Of a stretch of 64,000 nucleotides of DNA, positions 63,434 through 64,000 are shown piece after piece. The position numbers and the translations under genes were made by a program. Source of the stretch: Streptomyces dengpaensis (GTDB lineage Bacteria > Actinomycetota > Actinomycetes > Streptomycetales > Streptomycetaceae); assembly GCF_002946835.1 (NCBI RefSeq), contig NZ_CP026652.1:2480001-2544000 (forward strand), read 5' to 3'. Each line of letters opens with the position of its first letter. The first letter of the stretch is position 1. Under the pieces are notes generated by a model, which ran no database searches, was not told the origin of the DNA, and saw only the letters and a program-made list of their open reading frames with translations.

Positions 63434-64000
63434 TCATGACTTGATGTCCCCGAAGTGGTCCCAACCGCCCTTGTTCGTCCAGGCCGCCCCGTCCACGGTG
63501 ACCTGGGGCAATGCCGAGGGGTTGAGCACCTCTCCGATCACCTTCCAGCGGGCGGGCAGCTTCACGTCGGGCGGGAAGGTCGCGACGATCGCATGGTCCT
63601 CGCCGCCGGTCAGCACCCACTGGAGGGGATCGACGCCGACGGCCTGACCGATGTCGTTCATCTGGGAGGGGACGTCGATGTCGCCGGAGCGGACGTCGAT
63701 GCGTACCTTGCTGGCCTCGGCAATGTGCCCGAGGTCGGCGATCAGCCCGTCGCTGACGTCCGTCATCGAGGTCGCGCCGAGCCCGGCCGCCGCGGGGCCC
63801 GCGTGATACGGCGGTTCGGGCCGCCGGTGGGCCTCGACGAAGGCGCGCGGCGAGCGGAACCCCCGTGAGAGCACCGCGTATCCGGCCGCCGACCAGCCCA
63901 GCCAGCCCGTCACGGCGACCACGTCACCGGGCTGGGCGCCGGCCCGGGTGACCGGCTCGTGGTTGCGCAGATCACCGAGCGCGGTGATCGCGACAGTGAT
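63434..64000 (-). CDS. thiL: Thiamine-monophosphate kinase, 5' end beyond the window
   Basis: The last 188 codons are present and the frame is open to the window edge. It makes thiamine pyrophosphate from thiamine phosphate and ATP. Recognisable elements are [39 protein letters not shown] and the [14 protein letters not shown] motif of ThiL (PurM-like fold). Its stop overlaps an in-frame upstream ATG of thiD, so thiL-thiD are coupled. Confidence 0.94.
   Translation of the reverse strand: MTVAITALGDLRNHEPVTRAGAQPGDVVAVTGWLGWSAAGYAVLSRGFRSPRAFVEAHRRPEPPYHAGPAAAGLGATSMTDVSDGLIADLGHIAEASKVRIDVRSGDIDVPSQMNDIGQAVGVDPLQWVLTGGEDHAIVATFPPDVKLPARWKVIGEVLNPSALPQVTVDGAAWTNKGGWDHFGDIKS

Overview
The window is about 64 kb of very GC-rich DNA (strong G/C bias at third codon positions, frequent GTG starts) and reads as chromosomal core of a Streptomyces. 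The evidence is the sporulation sigma factor WhiG, the differentiation regulator NsdA beside amtB-glnB-glnD, four consecutive type I signal peptidases downstream of rplS, and actinobacterial families such as DUF2469. Gene order matches, from memory, the core region of S. coelicolor that holds thiL, rnc (absB), smc, sip and whiG. No rRNA or tRNA gene, CRISPR array, integrase or intact insertion sequence was found.

Layout, left to right. (1) 1-5049, minus strand: rlmN (5' end only), a 58-aa zinc-ribbon-like protein, cdsA, frr, pyrH, tsf and rpsB. (2) 5319-5990, plus: a secreted M23 peptidase homologue. (3) 6126-11131, minus: a TetR regulator, whiG, then dprA, comM and yraN as an overlapping run. 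(4) 11298-14514: a small mercury or thiol island. A thioredoxin-like/MerB fusion is divergent from merR across a perfect MerR-type operator, followed by a regulator remnant, a thioredoxin lipoprotein and a CcdA-like membrane protein. (5) 14545-21637, minus: DUF2469, a Nudix hydrolase, sipZ, sipY, sipX, sipW, rplS, trmD, rimM, a KH protein and rpsP. (6) 21895-27319: a SprT-like metalloprotein, an archaeal/eukaryotic-type proS, a methyltransferase and ftsH. (7) 27481-35196, minus: ffh, glnD, glnB, amtB and nsdA, with a GlnR-type operator upstream of amtB. (8) 35644-40750: a primase/polymerase-domain protein, ftsY, an NCS1 permease, a luciferase-like oxidoreductase and a truncated sugar transporter. 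(9) 40886-47405: smc, a small coiled-coil protein, acyP, a CAP-domain protein and an HxlR regulator. (10) 47422-54940, minus: mutM, rnc, rpmF, DUF177, a DivIVA-like protein, coaD, rsmD and recG. (11) 55107-59983, plus: a translationally coupled HSP90 paralogue and a 1010-aa TPR protein. (12) 60115-64000: a FakA-like protein, rpmB, thiD and thiL (5' end cut by the window edge).

Functionally, most of the window is housekeeping: translation (rpsB, tsf, frr, rpsP, rplS, rpmF, rpmB, proS, trmD, rimM, rlmN, rsmD), protein export (ffh, ftsY, four Sip proteases, ftsH), nitrogen sensing (amtB, glnB, glnD), chromosome maintenance (smc, recG, mutM, dprA) and cofactors (coaD, thiD, thiL). Set into this are a few accessory pieces: the mer island, the HSP90-TPR pair and the SprT-like gene. 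There is also a notable set of short repeats. These include two arrays of GTAAACG/CGCTTAC palindromes, two pairs of dispersed intergenic repeats, a hairpin repeat inserted in frame within proS, tandem duplications across the stop codons of ffh and glnB, and a 9-bp tandem repeat in the yraN N-terminus.
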